Part shown: positions 46,745 to 60,000 of the stretch, in pieces | Layout of the letters: every line of letters begins with the position of its first letter | Position numbering within the stretch: position 1 is the stretch's first letter | From: Parus major | Lineage: Eukaryota > Chordata > Aves > Passeriformes > Paridae | NCBI RefSeq assembly: GCF_001522545.3 | Contig: NC_031768.1 | Span: 85,738,697 to 85,802,696, forward strand | Direction: 5' to 3' | DNA: 64,000 nucleotides | Notes under the pieces: generated by a model | The model's database searches: none | Told to the model about the DNA's origin: nothing | What the model saw: only the letters and a program-made list of their open reading frames with translations | Translations under genes and position numbers: made by a program

Positions 46745-47815
46745 GGTGAGGGAGCTTAACACTTGCCCCCTTTCCTACTAACGAGCCAAGGGTGTGTGGA
46801 GGCCCCCGGCACCCAGCCCTAGTAACTATCTAGAAGCAGGTCTGCTCTTCCTCGCTGTGGAACAGAGCTTTCTGGAGCTCCCTCGATACTTGTTAAGGGG
46901 AGAGGTGTCCTCGGACCCCAGTTTCTGAGGATTGTGAGAATAACCTTTACTGCCTACTCTTTCCTGCCTGCTGAGGAAAGTCTTCTCTCGAGCAGAGCAG
47001 ACAGCCCTTCTCTGTACCAGGTAGTAGCGGGAGTCTTTACAGAAGAAATCCCGTATGCCCAGGAGAGGCAGTTCCCAAGACAGAAATAAGCAGGAGCTCC
47101 AGATACTTACCTAGTAATTTTAATTATTTACATCTGCTTAGCAGGCGATAGAGCAAAACAAGGGAGAGAAAGCAGAGAGAGATTTAGCTATTCTTTTTCC
47201 AGTTGCTGTTAACTGGAGATAAAGGTAATTTCCAGTACTGATCTCATCCTCCTTCATCCCAAGGAAGATCCCATATCCCCTAATCCCAAGAGGGTTTTCT
47301 TCAAATACCCCGTGCAAGGAGAGAAGACACACCTCCTAGTTACAGGGAGAGGAGAAGGCAGATTTCACTGATAATATCCACAGAGATAGCAAGAATTGTT
47401 TTAGAGAAAGAGATTCCCGATTCCACCCCCCCTTACAGGCAAGGTGTACCAAGAGAAAAGAGATTTCTAGGTAGACAGATTGGGGAAATTGATTGTTGAA
47501 ATAATCTGACCATCAGTGAAAAGGCTGTTTCCCAGGGGAACACCCCTTTAGTAGTTAGCTGCCAAAAGGGAGAGAGGATCTCCATCCCGGGATAAAAACA
47601 GCAGTTTTAATACTCAAGATCCTGATTTCATCCACAATCCTTTCGCCCTTGAAATATTTTTTGAAGAAGCCCTTGGAATAGCTGACAGCAACGGTCTGAG
47701 TATGGGTCTCAGAGGAGGAGTGTGAAGGGCAGCACCCCAGCAACCAGCACTGAAGATAATCCACCTCCCTTCAGAAAATCTTCCAGACAGAGTGAGTGAC
47801 CACATTATATCACCC
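46745..47815. other. Unassigned block with raised CpG content
   Basis: About 1 kb immediately right of the ARHGEF1 block, intermediate in GC and with more CpG than the DNA further right. No frame longer than 70 codons and no retroviral or transposon motif that I recognise. It could be a young insertion such as a solo LTR, or more DNA from the same source as the ARHGEF1 block; neither is shown. Confidence 0.3.
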
Positions 47816-50800
47816 CTCTATTCCTAGCTGTCCTCTCTCGCCTTCTGTCCTTGTTTTCTGTGTCTCTTCTTCTCTCACTGTATCTGCTTGCTTTTAATCT
47901 TTTATCTCTTTCTGTTTCTGAACCTCTCCCCACCTTCTTTTTCTGTGTGTCTTTCTCAGTCTCAGTCATTCAGCTCCCTTATATGCTATACAGAATTGAC
48001 CTGATTCTTTCCCTCACTATTTAGCTTATGGGAGACCTTAGCCCTATTTAATTTTAAAAAACCTCTCTGCCCTTTTCCTTCTACTTTCTTTCCCTGGTTT
48101 ATTCATCCTAGACTCAGCCTTAATCATCACCAGTGTGAATTAATTTCTGTCATTTAGGGGTCATTGGAAACGATAATAGTGGCCAAAAAAAGCTTTGAGG
48201 AGACAGGAGCAGTGATTTGTAGTGCCAGTGTCCAAGGATGCACCTGTGGGGTGGAGTGTCAGTTCTCCATGTGTGTCCTACTATGCTTGTAACTGTGGAA
48301 ATAAAATCATTGTGCAGTGCAGACCTTGCTGTGCTTGGGGTCTGAACCTACAGATCCCCATGCAAATATCTGAGATGCATATTGTAATGTACCTAAGGGA
48401 CTGTGAGATAGATTCTGGAAAGAGTGCCCTTGAGAGTGGGTCCTGTGGTGCTCAGGGGCCTGGGAATGAAAGCTGTGACAATACTGATGGAACCTGCTCT
48501 GAAAGCCAAAAGAAGCTGTTCAATTGCCACCAGTCTTCATCTGTGTTTTATGCTGTGTTCAGGGGCTAGGAATGTGAATCCTAGTGCTGGTGCTGCGTGA
48601 GCCAAGCTGCTGCTTTTTGTAAATGAGGTAGTTAATTCCCAGCCACAAATGAGTATTCTGACACCAACATAGTGATTTCCTGAGAAATCAAGTCAGAGGG
48701 AGACTTTGTCTCAAATAAAGCCAAAGCCAGATTCCAGTAGCAGAAGAATCTTGGATATCTCACCTGAGGTATTACTGTTTTTAGTGAGATAGCAGCGAGG
48801 AAATCCAACATCAAAGGGCCGGGATAGGGAGCCCTTTTGGAGAGCAATGGTTAAACAGGGAGTCCCTGAAGAAGGTACTCCTTGGTGTAATGTGCTTGCA
48901 GGATCAGACAAAAGATGCCAAAGTGATTCCCCATTTTGGCAGGGAATTTTGTCAGTTATCCATAGCTTCAGAAGGTGGCTCTTTGTAAGGGAAGGCTGAA
49001 CCACCAAGCATACATCTGTTCTGGGGGTACTGTTAGATGCCCTCCTACCTGTTGCCCTATAGTTATGCAATCAGCCTGTTTTGAGTAGAGCTGTGTTATC
49101 TAGCACAAGGGAAGAGATAACTGAGGCATTTTGGCCTTTGTACATTCAAGGGGATAAACTGACTTTTCATGCTCTTGAGGTGAATTTACCTCACGCTGCC
49201 CCCTTCCTCACAGTAATGACTTGACATTTTTCAAGTGTTTTTGCCTCTGATGGATGCCAGGGCACTTTACAGAATTGATATACCAGCCTTAAAAAAATTC
49301 TGCTCTTCCACAACAATTACCTTTATGCATATGAAAGATTTCTTTTTTCTTCCATTAATGATAAAGATTCTGTATTTTCTGCCTGAGCTTTAAATGTTCA
49401 TTACAGACATTGAAGTGGTGTGCTATAGACTAATTGTTATTTATTTGTTAATTGCTGACAAGGCATTCAGTACTGACTTGGACACCAAATTAAGACAATC
49501 TCTACTCTAAAGATCTCATAATCTAAAACACAGCTATACAAAAACTGGGACATACTCATAAATTTTAGGGAATAATTTTTCGAGAGCACAGCTCTTCAGT
49601 ATGATCATGGTATTCACATCAAATGTTTATCACAGGTGAAAATGCAGCTTTCTCTGAGGTGGAATACTGCAGCTGCTCTGCACCATTTATTTTATACAAA
49701 AGTATCTATACAAGAAAAAGGGAGAGTATTATTTATCTTCATGAAAGTGCAGGGTACTTTATAGACATGTTTAAATGCAAGTGTTATGTCTATAAGGGTT
49801 TACATTAAGAATGTTATACCTGACCACCTAAAATTAGACTTTAAAAGCCACATTAATGTACCTAAGTAAATCGCCTAATTCTTGTAAATGCCCAAGAACA
49901 TAGAGTTGGCTTCAACAGAAGCAATGAAGTCTTCTACATTTGAGAAAAAAGATACTTAGTTGTGCTTTTATGGGTTCATAAATTTAAATTTGGACGTTCA
50001 TCCTTCCAAAAGTTGACTTTTTAAGTTGAAGCAGTCTGGTCCTGTCCTATGGGCACTCAGCTCCCATCTGAGAACTGACAGTGTGGCATTTCTCAGGTCA
50101 AGCCCTTAAGCAAAATGAAATGAGACGGTCTAAAGAGTTATGGGAAAAGGATTATGTTACTGAAAGATCATTTCATAAGTATGTGCTCTATAACTTCTTG
50201 GGTTTTATCTATAACTTCTTGTGGTTTTGTAGGCAAGTTTCTAGGATAGAATAAGGAGTCCAAAAAGTTGGAATGTAAGAATGAAACAGTTTGAGGAGTT
50301 GAGATCTAATTTTTCAGTCTGAGAGAGGGTTGTGACTACTGTAGTCCGTCTGGTTTGGGTTTTTTGTTATTGTTTTTGGATTTTTTTTTCCCCTCTAAAA
50401 ATACAGCTGAATGTTGGTGTCTCTGAAGAAGTTTATTCTTACCATAGAGGTACAGGTTACAGGTTTACTACCTCTTCTTCTAAACTTCAGCTGACCTTTA
50501 TACAGTGGGAGATTCAGTCTGCATCCCAATTTGGATCTTTGGCCCTTTACTTCAAATGTCAGAAAGGAGGTGTGGTTAATGGCAACTGTGATATGGACAG
50601 CTGTCCCTCAAGAGGAGGACTGAGCTGATTATCTCATTTTACACAGCTGTCAGACAGGAATTGGATCTTGGTCATTAGCAACCAAAAGATGAAAAATGCT
50701 TCTGGATTCATTTTTCCACGTGCTTCTCCCAACCTTGGGTAGAATAGTAACCGATGATTTTCACACAGAACCTTCTATGTTTTGTAGTACTCCATTTGCA

Positions 50801-53800
50801 GAATCTAAGTGATGCTTCAGAACTGAAACTTTGAAGGAAACTGTTTTTGGTCTGGGAAGGCATCTTAGAGAAGATGAGTAGTCCCTAGATTAATGGGCAG
50901 CCTAATATGATAGCTGTCATGCTTGAACTCTCCAGTTGTATTAACTCTGAAACCTAAAGAAAAGCCTTTAATTTGCTGTATTTTTGGCAGTTGCACATGT
51001 GATTTTAGCAAGAATATCCAGCTGATGTGTTCAGCCTCCAAATGCTTATTGTCTTTGTAGCAGGCAGTATTGCTACTTGCTGTCTGTTCTGCTAGTTTTG
51101 TTTCCTTCTTCCTTCTAAGGGATATATGATTAACGTAAAAATCTATAACATATTTCTGCCCTGTACTCATGTTTTTCACTTCTAAAGGCCATCTGTGTAT
51201 GTGTATTACTGAGAGAGAGCAAGCATGCCTGCAGTATGTTTTCACAATTAATTAATTGCAAATTTTCATCTTAAGTTTGAAGTGCAAATGCAAAATACTG
51301 TGAATGTTTCAAAATGTGGAGATTTCACAGCCAACTTTTAAGACCAGTTTAATGTATTCTGTGGTGCTTTGCCAGGATTTGGACTAGATTGTTGTTTTAT
51401 CCATCTGTCTTTGACCTGCCCAGTCTTCCTGTTATGAACCTGATACTTACTTAGATAGGCAGCACAGATTTAAAGGTATACAGCAGAGATTTTGGTATTT
51501 CCTGACCTTTCCTGAATCCCTGGGCTCTGTAGCATCATGTAGTACTCACATTCCTCTTCTGCACCTTTAAGGCCCAGCATGTTTCCAGCATGCCTACTTC
51601 TTGACTCCCATTTCCTCCTGCACCCCCCCTCCTCTCAGTTGTTCCTGCTTTTTGCATCTCTTTTCTCTTGTGGTCCCTTTGGCACTCTGTCCTATGTTCC
51701 TAGAAGCTGAAATGCTGCTTTTCTCTTCATCAAGCAAGCACCCCACATCTCCTCACTAGGATTCTTCACTGGCAGCAGTCTTTTACTGCATTTCACAGGT
51801 CTTACTTCCACACCTGCATTTTGACCTGTTCCTGGTTTGCCTTTCATTATATTATATGCCTGTGGAAAATAGGATTTTTGTCTGAGGTTATCTCAAGAAA
51901 CTTCTTTATCACTGAAAATACCCAGTTCTGCTTGGCTGAGGAATGGTACTTGGTCTCCTTAGTGCAACTCAATTCATTGTTCCACCCTTTCTTCTCTTCT
52001 GGCACCTCTCCTTCCTCAGGAATAGCTAGATTTTAGTTAGTTACAATAAAAAACCCTTCCATTACATTCTCTGGTTCCCTCTAGCACTTGAGGATCTTGG
52101 TTTCCAGAGCTGAGCTGAGCATTTTGTGCGAGGCCCAATACCTCGTTCCTCATCTTTCTGAGCTGGTCAGTTTATTTGATGTGAAATCAAGAACTAAGGG
52201 AATATGTGTTTCTTTTTTTGGCCTTTTTTATGTATAAGAGAGACTGAGTAATGAGGGATAGGGTGAGATGATGAGTGAGAGCTTTTATACCTCGAGGAAA
52301 AAAATATTTGCTTTTTTGTTTTTTACCATTAGCAATTCAAATTTTGTTTATGCTCTCTGCTCTATAAAGACTGTGGTTGATTATAGCAGAAATATGTAAT
52401 TACTGTTAAAAGTTCAAATCTGAATAATTGGGAAAGAATCTGAACACTTTGTGGTCACAAATTAAAGGAGCAAAGTTTCTGAATTCTCAGTTTCCCCTAA
52501 AAAAACCTATTGTTAACTAAAACCCAGACAAATTCTCCCTTCCCATCAGGAACTTGCAGAGAAAAATAAACAACCTGCTAAAATAGTTATATCTGAAATT
52601 CTTTTTATCTCTACCTGAAAAAAGCAGACAAGGTTTGAATGTAGAAAACTGGTGTGGGTTTTGGGAGAGCAATGTTCTCTGCATGGTTCTGCTATTCCTT
52701 TGCTGGCTGACCTTGGGCTGCATGCTTCTCCATGCATGGCTTCCCATTTATCCTGGAATAGGTTATTGATCCTTTATAAGGGTTCCAAAGTATAAGGATG
52801 AAAACCACTTTACACAGTCTGTCTGCTCTTGCTGCTGATTGCCTTAATTACAATGTGATATTGAACTCAAAACCTCTGTATGCCGGTTTTTGTGGCATTA
52901 GGAAACACTGAAAGCCCCAATGCATTTTTGCTTCATTGAAGGACCAGTCACTCCAAAATTGAAAGGTTTTGTTTGATTGTGTGCAATCTAGAACTGTTTA
53001 GTAAGTTGACTTCAGTATAGATATTCTCTCTCCCATGAAGCTTCTTCTGAGATCTCTAATGACCTTTTCTTGGCCAAGTCTCAGGGTCTCTATTCCATCT
53101 TCATCCTTCTTGGCCTCCCTGCTGTTTTTGACACTTGATCATGCCCAGTCTTGAAATCTTGTCCTCCCTTGACTTTTGTGACAGTATTTTCCTGGTTTCC
53201 CTCCTAACTATTCTAGTCATTCATTCAATAGCCTCTGCACTAAGCTATTTACCGCCCTCCTTTTTCCTTTTTTTTTTTTTTTTCATAAGTTGTACACAAT
53301 AACCCGCTTCTAGTATCCTCTCTGCTTTTCTTTACCTCCTTAACAGCAGGGATATTAAATTATGCAACTTTGCATACTACCTTAACAAATTTTTTAAATT
53401 AATTGCCACTAATTAAGACTCCTGAGGTCAGTATGGAACTTGAGAAAGCTCCTTTGACATTTACCTTTGTTTCCTGCTTTCCTCTGCTGCAGGCTTCCAC
53501 AGTTGGGCCTATAACATGTTCTTGCTCTGTACATAGTGAAGGACTCATCTTTCTGTTCGTGGCCTGAATCTTGCTGCTTCTTTGAGTCTCTTTGGGTAAC
53601 CCTTAAGCTTCCTCCTTCATTTACCATCTCTGTTACTGCGAGCTGTTCTTGCTGGCCTTCTCGTCTTGTTAGCAACACGATTGCTGAAGCTGTCCTCCTG
53701 GCATGTTTTCTCGACACATTGCCATCTCCTCCTTGACAAGCTTGTGCTTTGGCTATCATCCACCACATAAGGTTCCAGCTTCTTGTGCTCACTCTAAGGG

Positions 53801-54000
53801 GCCTTCACATTTCTATTTCTCCCCTATCTATCGCTGTCCCTTACTGCATTGTCCTTTGCTCTGCCAGCAGCATAAGCATGACATTGTGCTTTTCCATTTT
53901 TTGCATGAACATCTCTTCACATTCTTCCTCAGCTGACTCATACCTTGATACACACAGGAATATTGCCAGCCAATAGAGGCCAGACATACTGGAAAGTACT
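47816..54000. other. Non-coding, probably FOXJ2 intron 1
   Basis: AT-rich DNA without recognisable genes. A short tandem duplication (period about 21 bp, unit 'ctataacttcttg...') lies at 50188-50230. No RNA gene seen. Confidence 0.5.
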
Positions 54001-54002
54001 TA

Positions 54003-54066
54003 TTTCATAGAACCCTAGAATCATCAAGGTTGGAAAAGGCCTCTGTGATCATTCGCTCCTGCTGTT
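54003..54066 (-). mobile_element. CR1 LINE end fragment, antisense
   Basis: 'catagaaccctagaatcatc' followed by 'aaggttggaaaaggcctctg' matches the antisense 3' terminus of CR1. Only about 60 bp remains. Confidence 0.7.
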
Positions 54067-57000
54067 AATTGCATATTTACAATTAGCTGCTTTCAAATAT
54101 GCAAATAGCCATTATTTGCATTTTTGAAAATTATTCAAAGGTCTAACTGATACTCAAATGTAGTTGTCTTACTGTATGTACTCCACTCTGCCTGGCTCCT
54201 TTTGTGAAGAAGAAGGATAATTGCAAAAGAAATAAAGATTGTCATAAGCAAAGACACAACAACTTGGAGACTGGAATGTTCCAAGGTTAGAGCAGAATAA
54301 TATTTACTTGCAGCTGCAAGGTGACAACTGTGGCAAGCATATGTGTGGAAGAAAGAGACTTCTTTCAGTGTTTGTAAGGAGAAGAACAGAAGATTTAGTT
54401 TCAGGATGATACACAAAATGGAGCATTTTGTGAGTAGGATGCAGAAAGCCAAGCAGCAGTACTAGTGTTTTAAGCAAGGCAAAACCATTAATGGGCGTGT
54501 ATTCTGTGGCAGCGTGGTTCTGAATCCTCTTGACCTTCAAGCGTGGTACTGATCGAGTTGTGAGTCAGGCCAGGGATTGTCAGGTGTTTTGTCTACTGGA
54601 AGAGAGCTCTGTCAGTGTGAGAATAACAGCTAACAGAGTAGTAAAAAGGAATTATGTTAAAACAGTGGTTGCGACTTAATTTATGAGCCTCACGCAGTAT
54701 TACTTGATTCTTCTGATCATTCTCCAGCTTCAATTTCAGCTGTGCTTTGTTCTCAGACTCCTCTTGAACAGACTTCTCTGCAGTGCTCTGGTAATCTCAA
54801 CCCTGGGAGCATGTGCTCTATGTACATTTCAAGCACGTGGTATACAGCTAATCTCCACTTGATACGGATTTCCTTTTTTCCTATGAATTCAGAACAGAGT
54901 TCTTGCTACTGCTTGATACCCGTTTCCACAAGTGGGTTGTGGTTTGTTTCAGCAACTATTGCAGAGTTCAAATTGACTAATCTGTTTTCAGTGGTTCAGC
55001 CTTTGGTGAACAAGTTCTGACCACTTGCAGTCAGATTTTAATTTTCCCTGTACGTGGCTGTCATTCCTTTCTCTACCATAGAAGCTTTTCACTATTGCTG
55101 TCATTAAAATGCAAGGCTAATGGTAGTTTTTCACTGAGAGACCCATTTTTTAATGTGAATAAGAGCACAGTTTTTGTTTGTAAGCATGTCACATTATTTT
55201 AACCTGGATTTCTGTATGTGCCTTTGCAATGGTGTGCAGATCTTCTGAGCAAGATAGTCCGCATGCTGATCTACTTCTGATGTTGTCTCTAATTTCAGAG
55301 ACAATCTGGGTATTAAATCAGTGTTTGCATATCATGTGCTGCAGGTTCATTACTGGATGTGATTCTGATAGGCAGGTAAAATTGAAATCCTTCAGCTTGG
55401 GGGCTCTCATAGGGCTAGGGGAAATACCTGCTCTTATATACTGTTTCTCTACCACAGACTTCCCAGTTTCCAAGGGAAAATTTCATTTCAGCTATGTGCT
55501 CATAAATTTGACTTATTCTGAAACCAGCTCCCTATACCTTTCTCAGTATAAGAGTAATTGTTCCGTTAATATTCTTAAAGCAAATGTCAAAGATTTCTCT
55601 CCTGCCTTGGCATATGCTTGGAATTACAGCTTCTACTTCCAACGGTGAAATATTGCATAGTGGTGCTGAGGGTGGAAGGATGCTGCAGAGACACTTCTGC
55701 TGTGGTGATGGATTTTCATTGCACTTCTTCAAAGTGCTTGGTTTACTTTTTACTCCAAATCTGTTATTGGAAGGGTTGTCATGGGACATTTGGCTTATTA
55801 TTAGAATAAATCTTTTCTAGTAGTCTTATTACAAAGGAAATAATTTCCAGCTCAAAAGTATTTTATGTATACCAGTATTCTCAGTATCATTTGCTTTTTT
55901 TTTTTGACAGGTGTTACATATTCCCCACTTTACCTTACACAGCATCATAAATAAACAAACTGGTCCTAACTTTGAACACATATTTTCAGACTGTCTAAGG
56001 GATGTCTGCAATGTTTGTGTAGTATTTCTCAATGCTTTTTTCTTTCCTGTATGTTTATACAGCAGATAACAAAAACATTTGATTAGTTGGTCTTATTAAA
56101 ATCTGGCAAGGCCCTAGCTATGCTCAATCCTAGCCTGTTATGCCCATAAAGATGCTGCCTCCCTTGACATGAACATATTTCAGACTTTGGCTATAATGCC
56201 ATCTGTTGATAAGTTTAAATAAGCAGGTCAGGTTTTGTAAACTATACCATTTGTCAGTTTCAAACAAAGCTAGGACATAATTGCCTTTGGAATCGAATCC
56301 TGATGCACTTCCAGCATGGGGGTTTGGGTGACTTTATAGTTCTCACAACCCTTTATGCTTCATTTGTACCAAAAATGCCTGCACAGTCAGTGCTGTTCGT
56401 TTACTAAATTCAAAATACAGATTTATACCCTACTTGTGCACCGTTCACAAAATGGAGGGAATCGGAAGGTCTATTATTTTTTTTTTAAAACTTAGTATGA
56501 ACCTTATTTTGTTGAGGTTTCTATTTATTAAAGGAAAATAATATCTATATAACAGTTTAATTATAAGAAAACAATTAGTTCAGCAATTTATATTAAGCTA
56601 TACATGGCCTAAAAGTTTTCATCTTCCTCTAACTGATAATTTTCAGTACCATGTCAGTGTTTTGTGTAACTTTGAGTGAGTCTTCCATTCAGGATACCAT
56701 AATCACAGTACCACCTATGTTCCATGAAATAGCACTGAGCATTCAGAGCCGTGCTGTCTTGCACACGCAGTAGTTTTGAGCAGGGCTGTAGAGTCAGCTA
56801 CACCTGACGTGTGGACAGGTGCACGCTGTGACAGCTCTTACTCACAGGCAATACCACGCTGTGTGCTCTTAGCTAACAGTAGCCTCCTTTGGTTGGATCC
56901 CTTTTCCCTTTGTGGCTCATGACTAGTGAGAGCCATGTGCCTCCTGCTACCACATCTGCAAGCCCATAGGTAATTGAGAAGACATTTTTTGGCTTGTTCT

Positions 57001-60000
57001 GCTACTCTCCAAAAAGGGAAGCATGGTTCTAGGGTATGAGAAGGTCTCTTACATCCTTGCCCCAGGGATGAGTTTTCCTCCTTTCATATGGCACTGCAGA
57101 CAGAAGGGTGCTGTCAAAACTGCAGTGCCTTTCTTTTGTCACTAACATGACACATATCATTCCTTCCAGGTTAAGTTTCATTTTACGAACAATACCCACC
57201 AGCCTCTCTTCCTTCTTTATTTGATTCCAGAAATACAAACATTTCCTGAATGCTTCTCACAAGTAGTTACCAAAATGATGGATAGCAATTTCAGTCTAGG
57301 CAGATAATCAGAAACCTCTTTTCTTATTTATTACGTGAAACAAGTATTTCTGTGAGAATGTTTGCTTAGAGAAGATCAGATTTTTAAGTGTTTTATTCCT
57401 ACCGTGTTAGTTAATACCACCTTCTTTATGAGGGAAAACACATATCTTAAAATGGCAAATTTCTCTTTCTAGACTCGGTAAAATTGATTGTTTTCCCCTT
57501 TTTGTATTGGATGAGGACCCAGGGTTTTTTGAGTGCATAATTTATACGAGTACATCAGAACTGCCTTTTTTTCACCAAAGTAGAGGCTCTTCGTTTCTTT
57601 ATGTGTGTAGTATTCTTGTTTAACTTTTACTCCTTACATTGTGACACTCTTTCAGAACGGTTGTAGTCAAATAGTCCTTTTTTCCCAGTTTTTATTTGTT
57701 GAATACCTTAGAGACTATGGGTATCTCTGAGTATATTAGATGGATATTGTTAGTTAGATCACTGAATCTGTGTTTCAGGCACCTAAATAGAAGTGGTCGT
57801 ATATTCATAGGTGTTCTACAGCAATGTCTGTCATTGTTTGATAGTCTGTTTTGCGTTTTTTTCTCTCTAAGTTCGGGTTGAGAAACCTGAGTCTCCTGTA
57901 AATCTTTTTGTCAGTTTCATTGGGTTGGAATACTAGCAAATAAAGCAACAGTGAAAGTAAACACAGAAAAATGTAAAGGTAGAGATTTATTTTAGAATAG
58001 GCATCTTCTGTGGGCAGTGCACAGCATGATCCCATTTGTTTTATGTCTCCCTACTTCAGTCCTAACTGATTCTGCCTGACCAGCCTTTGAATCCAGCCTT
58101 AGAGAAGGCTTCAGGCTGTAAATGTTTATTAACTGCGTTCTGTGTGACCCTTAGAGTGTTGTTCCCCACATTTCATATGTTTTTCTGTCCTGATAGGCAA
58201 GTAGCAGTGATCCTGCATAAGATCTGACTGACTTAGAGTGAGCATTTGCAAAGTAGCAAAGTACGGATTTCTTCAGTGCTGCTGGGGGATGGTCCTTATT
58301 GTCCCATTGACAGAAGCCTGGTTTGCATTTGCAGCAGGAGCTTCCATTTGCTAGTTGCAAAGATTCAAAGTAAGGCAGTAGCTTTCCTGGAAAGCTGTAG
58401 GGAAGTATTACTAGTCCCAAGCGAATTAGTGGTTATTAAAAGATATTCAATGCTGGGATTTTCTTTAATACATTTTTCTTATGAATTGGACACATTCTTG
58501 TCTGTTTAACTGTAGTTCGGGATCAGTACTTGGCTGGAGTTTTTGCATCTCTCTGACCTGTCTGACTTGGGATTGTACTGTAACTATTTAGTGCTTGAGA
58601 AATGAAGACTCTGAAGTCACCTTACAGCTGTTGATGGTGGTTACGACCTGGGGTGCCCTACCCTTGCTTTTTAAATTCAGCCAAATACATAAACAGATAA
58701 CGTTTACCTTGTAAAGTGGAAGATGATGATTTCTCGTCTTTGACTTTCTTTTTACTTCTTGGAAATGAATTCTGACTTGCTAATGAGGTAGAATTTTTAA
58801 AGCATCCTTGATTTCAGTTCAGTGTGTTTATTAGTTATTACTGTTTTTTATTTTGTTTGAGTGGGATCATAAGAGAAGAGTTCAAAAGATTTGCCAGGCA
58901 ATAAACTGGGAAAGGAAAGTTGGAAGAATTATCAGCTGCTCTGGTTTGGCTGTAGTCTTGTTTTATCATGCCATTAAGTATTGTCAAGCTGATGCACCAA
59001 ACACTTGGGTCAGGTGAATGAGAAATGCAACATAAATTAACAGTAATATTTACTGCATAGCAAGTATTCTTTTAAATAATTTAGTAGCCAATTACACTGA
59101 ATTATTGTTGCCCTGAAAGTGTTCTGGAATTGCCACCTTACCTAATGTTTGACTGTGCCTGATGATTACAGATCCCATATTGCCAGCAAATCTAGTAACA
59201 TGATCAAGTGCAGACTTGGAAAAAAAGGTCTTATTCCACTGCTTTGACATTTCCCACATGATTGCTCTTTGGTCTGAGTCTTTGCTTTCTGTCCTAAATT
59301 ACTGTCTTGTGTGTATGTTCTTAAAAAGCTGCTGTGTTTTACTGAGAAGTTCTCTCAGTACTGGGTGACAAGTGCATATAAACCAAGACATAGGGCTTGG
59401 TTTGTTTGGTTGGTTTTTTTAAAGATTTTTGGATTTTGTTTTCTTGTCAGAGATTTTTATAAGCCAAGAAATGAAAATATTAAATTTCTTCGTGTGGGTG
59501 TAATCTGACCCAATTCTAATTTTGCTTGTCTCCCTGACAAGTATATTTTATACAAATGCACAAAAGCCTGTGGATTTGTTGATGGGGATGTTGCATATCA
59601 GCATTACGTTTTACTGCATAGCCAATCATCCCAGATGCTCTACTGACATAACCTGGGCACATCTGAAGCTCTGTGAAAACAACAGTGCTTTCTTCTGTTT
59701 CTTGAATTTCTGGTGTTTCAGATTGATACCTGAATCTGCCATAGGCTTTTATAACCTAATTTTCTTGATTTCTGTACTTGTCTTTAAAAAAACAAGGGGG
59801 AGGGGGAGGAAGAGAGAGATTTTTATTTATTTTATTTTGGAATTGTATTGTTAGTGTAACTGATATTTCATAATGGTTTAATAAGAAGCAGTATTTTTTT
59901 TTCTGCTTGTACCATCAAAATTAAAATTTATATGAGACACAAAATGAAGCATTCAACTTAACATTTAGTTCATGTTTGTTTTCTTCCAAGTGGGATACTA

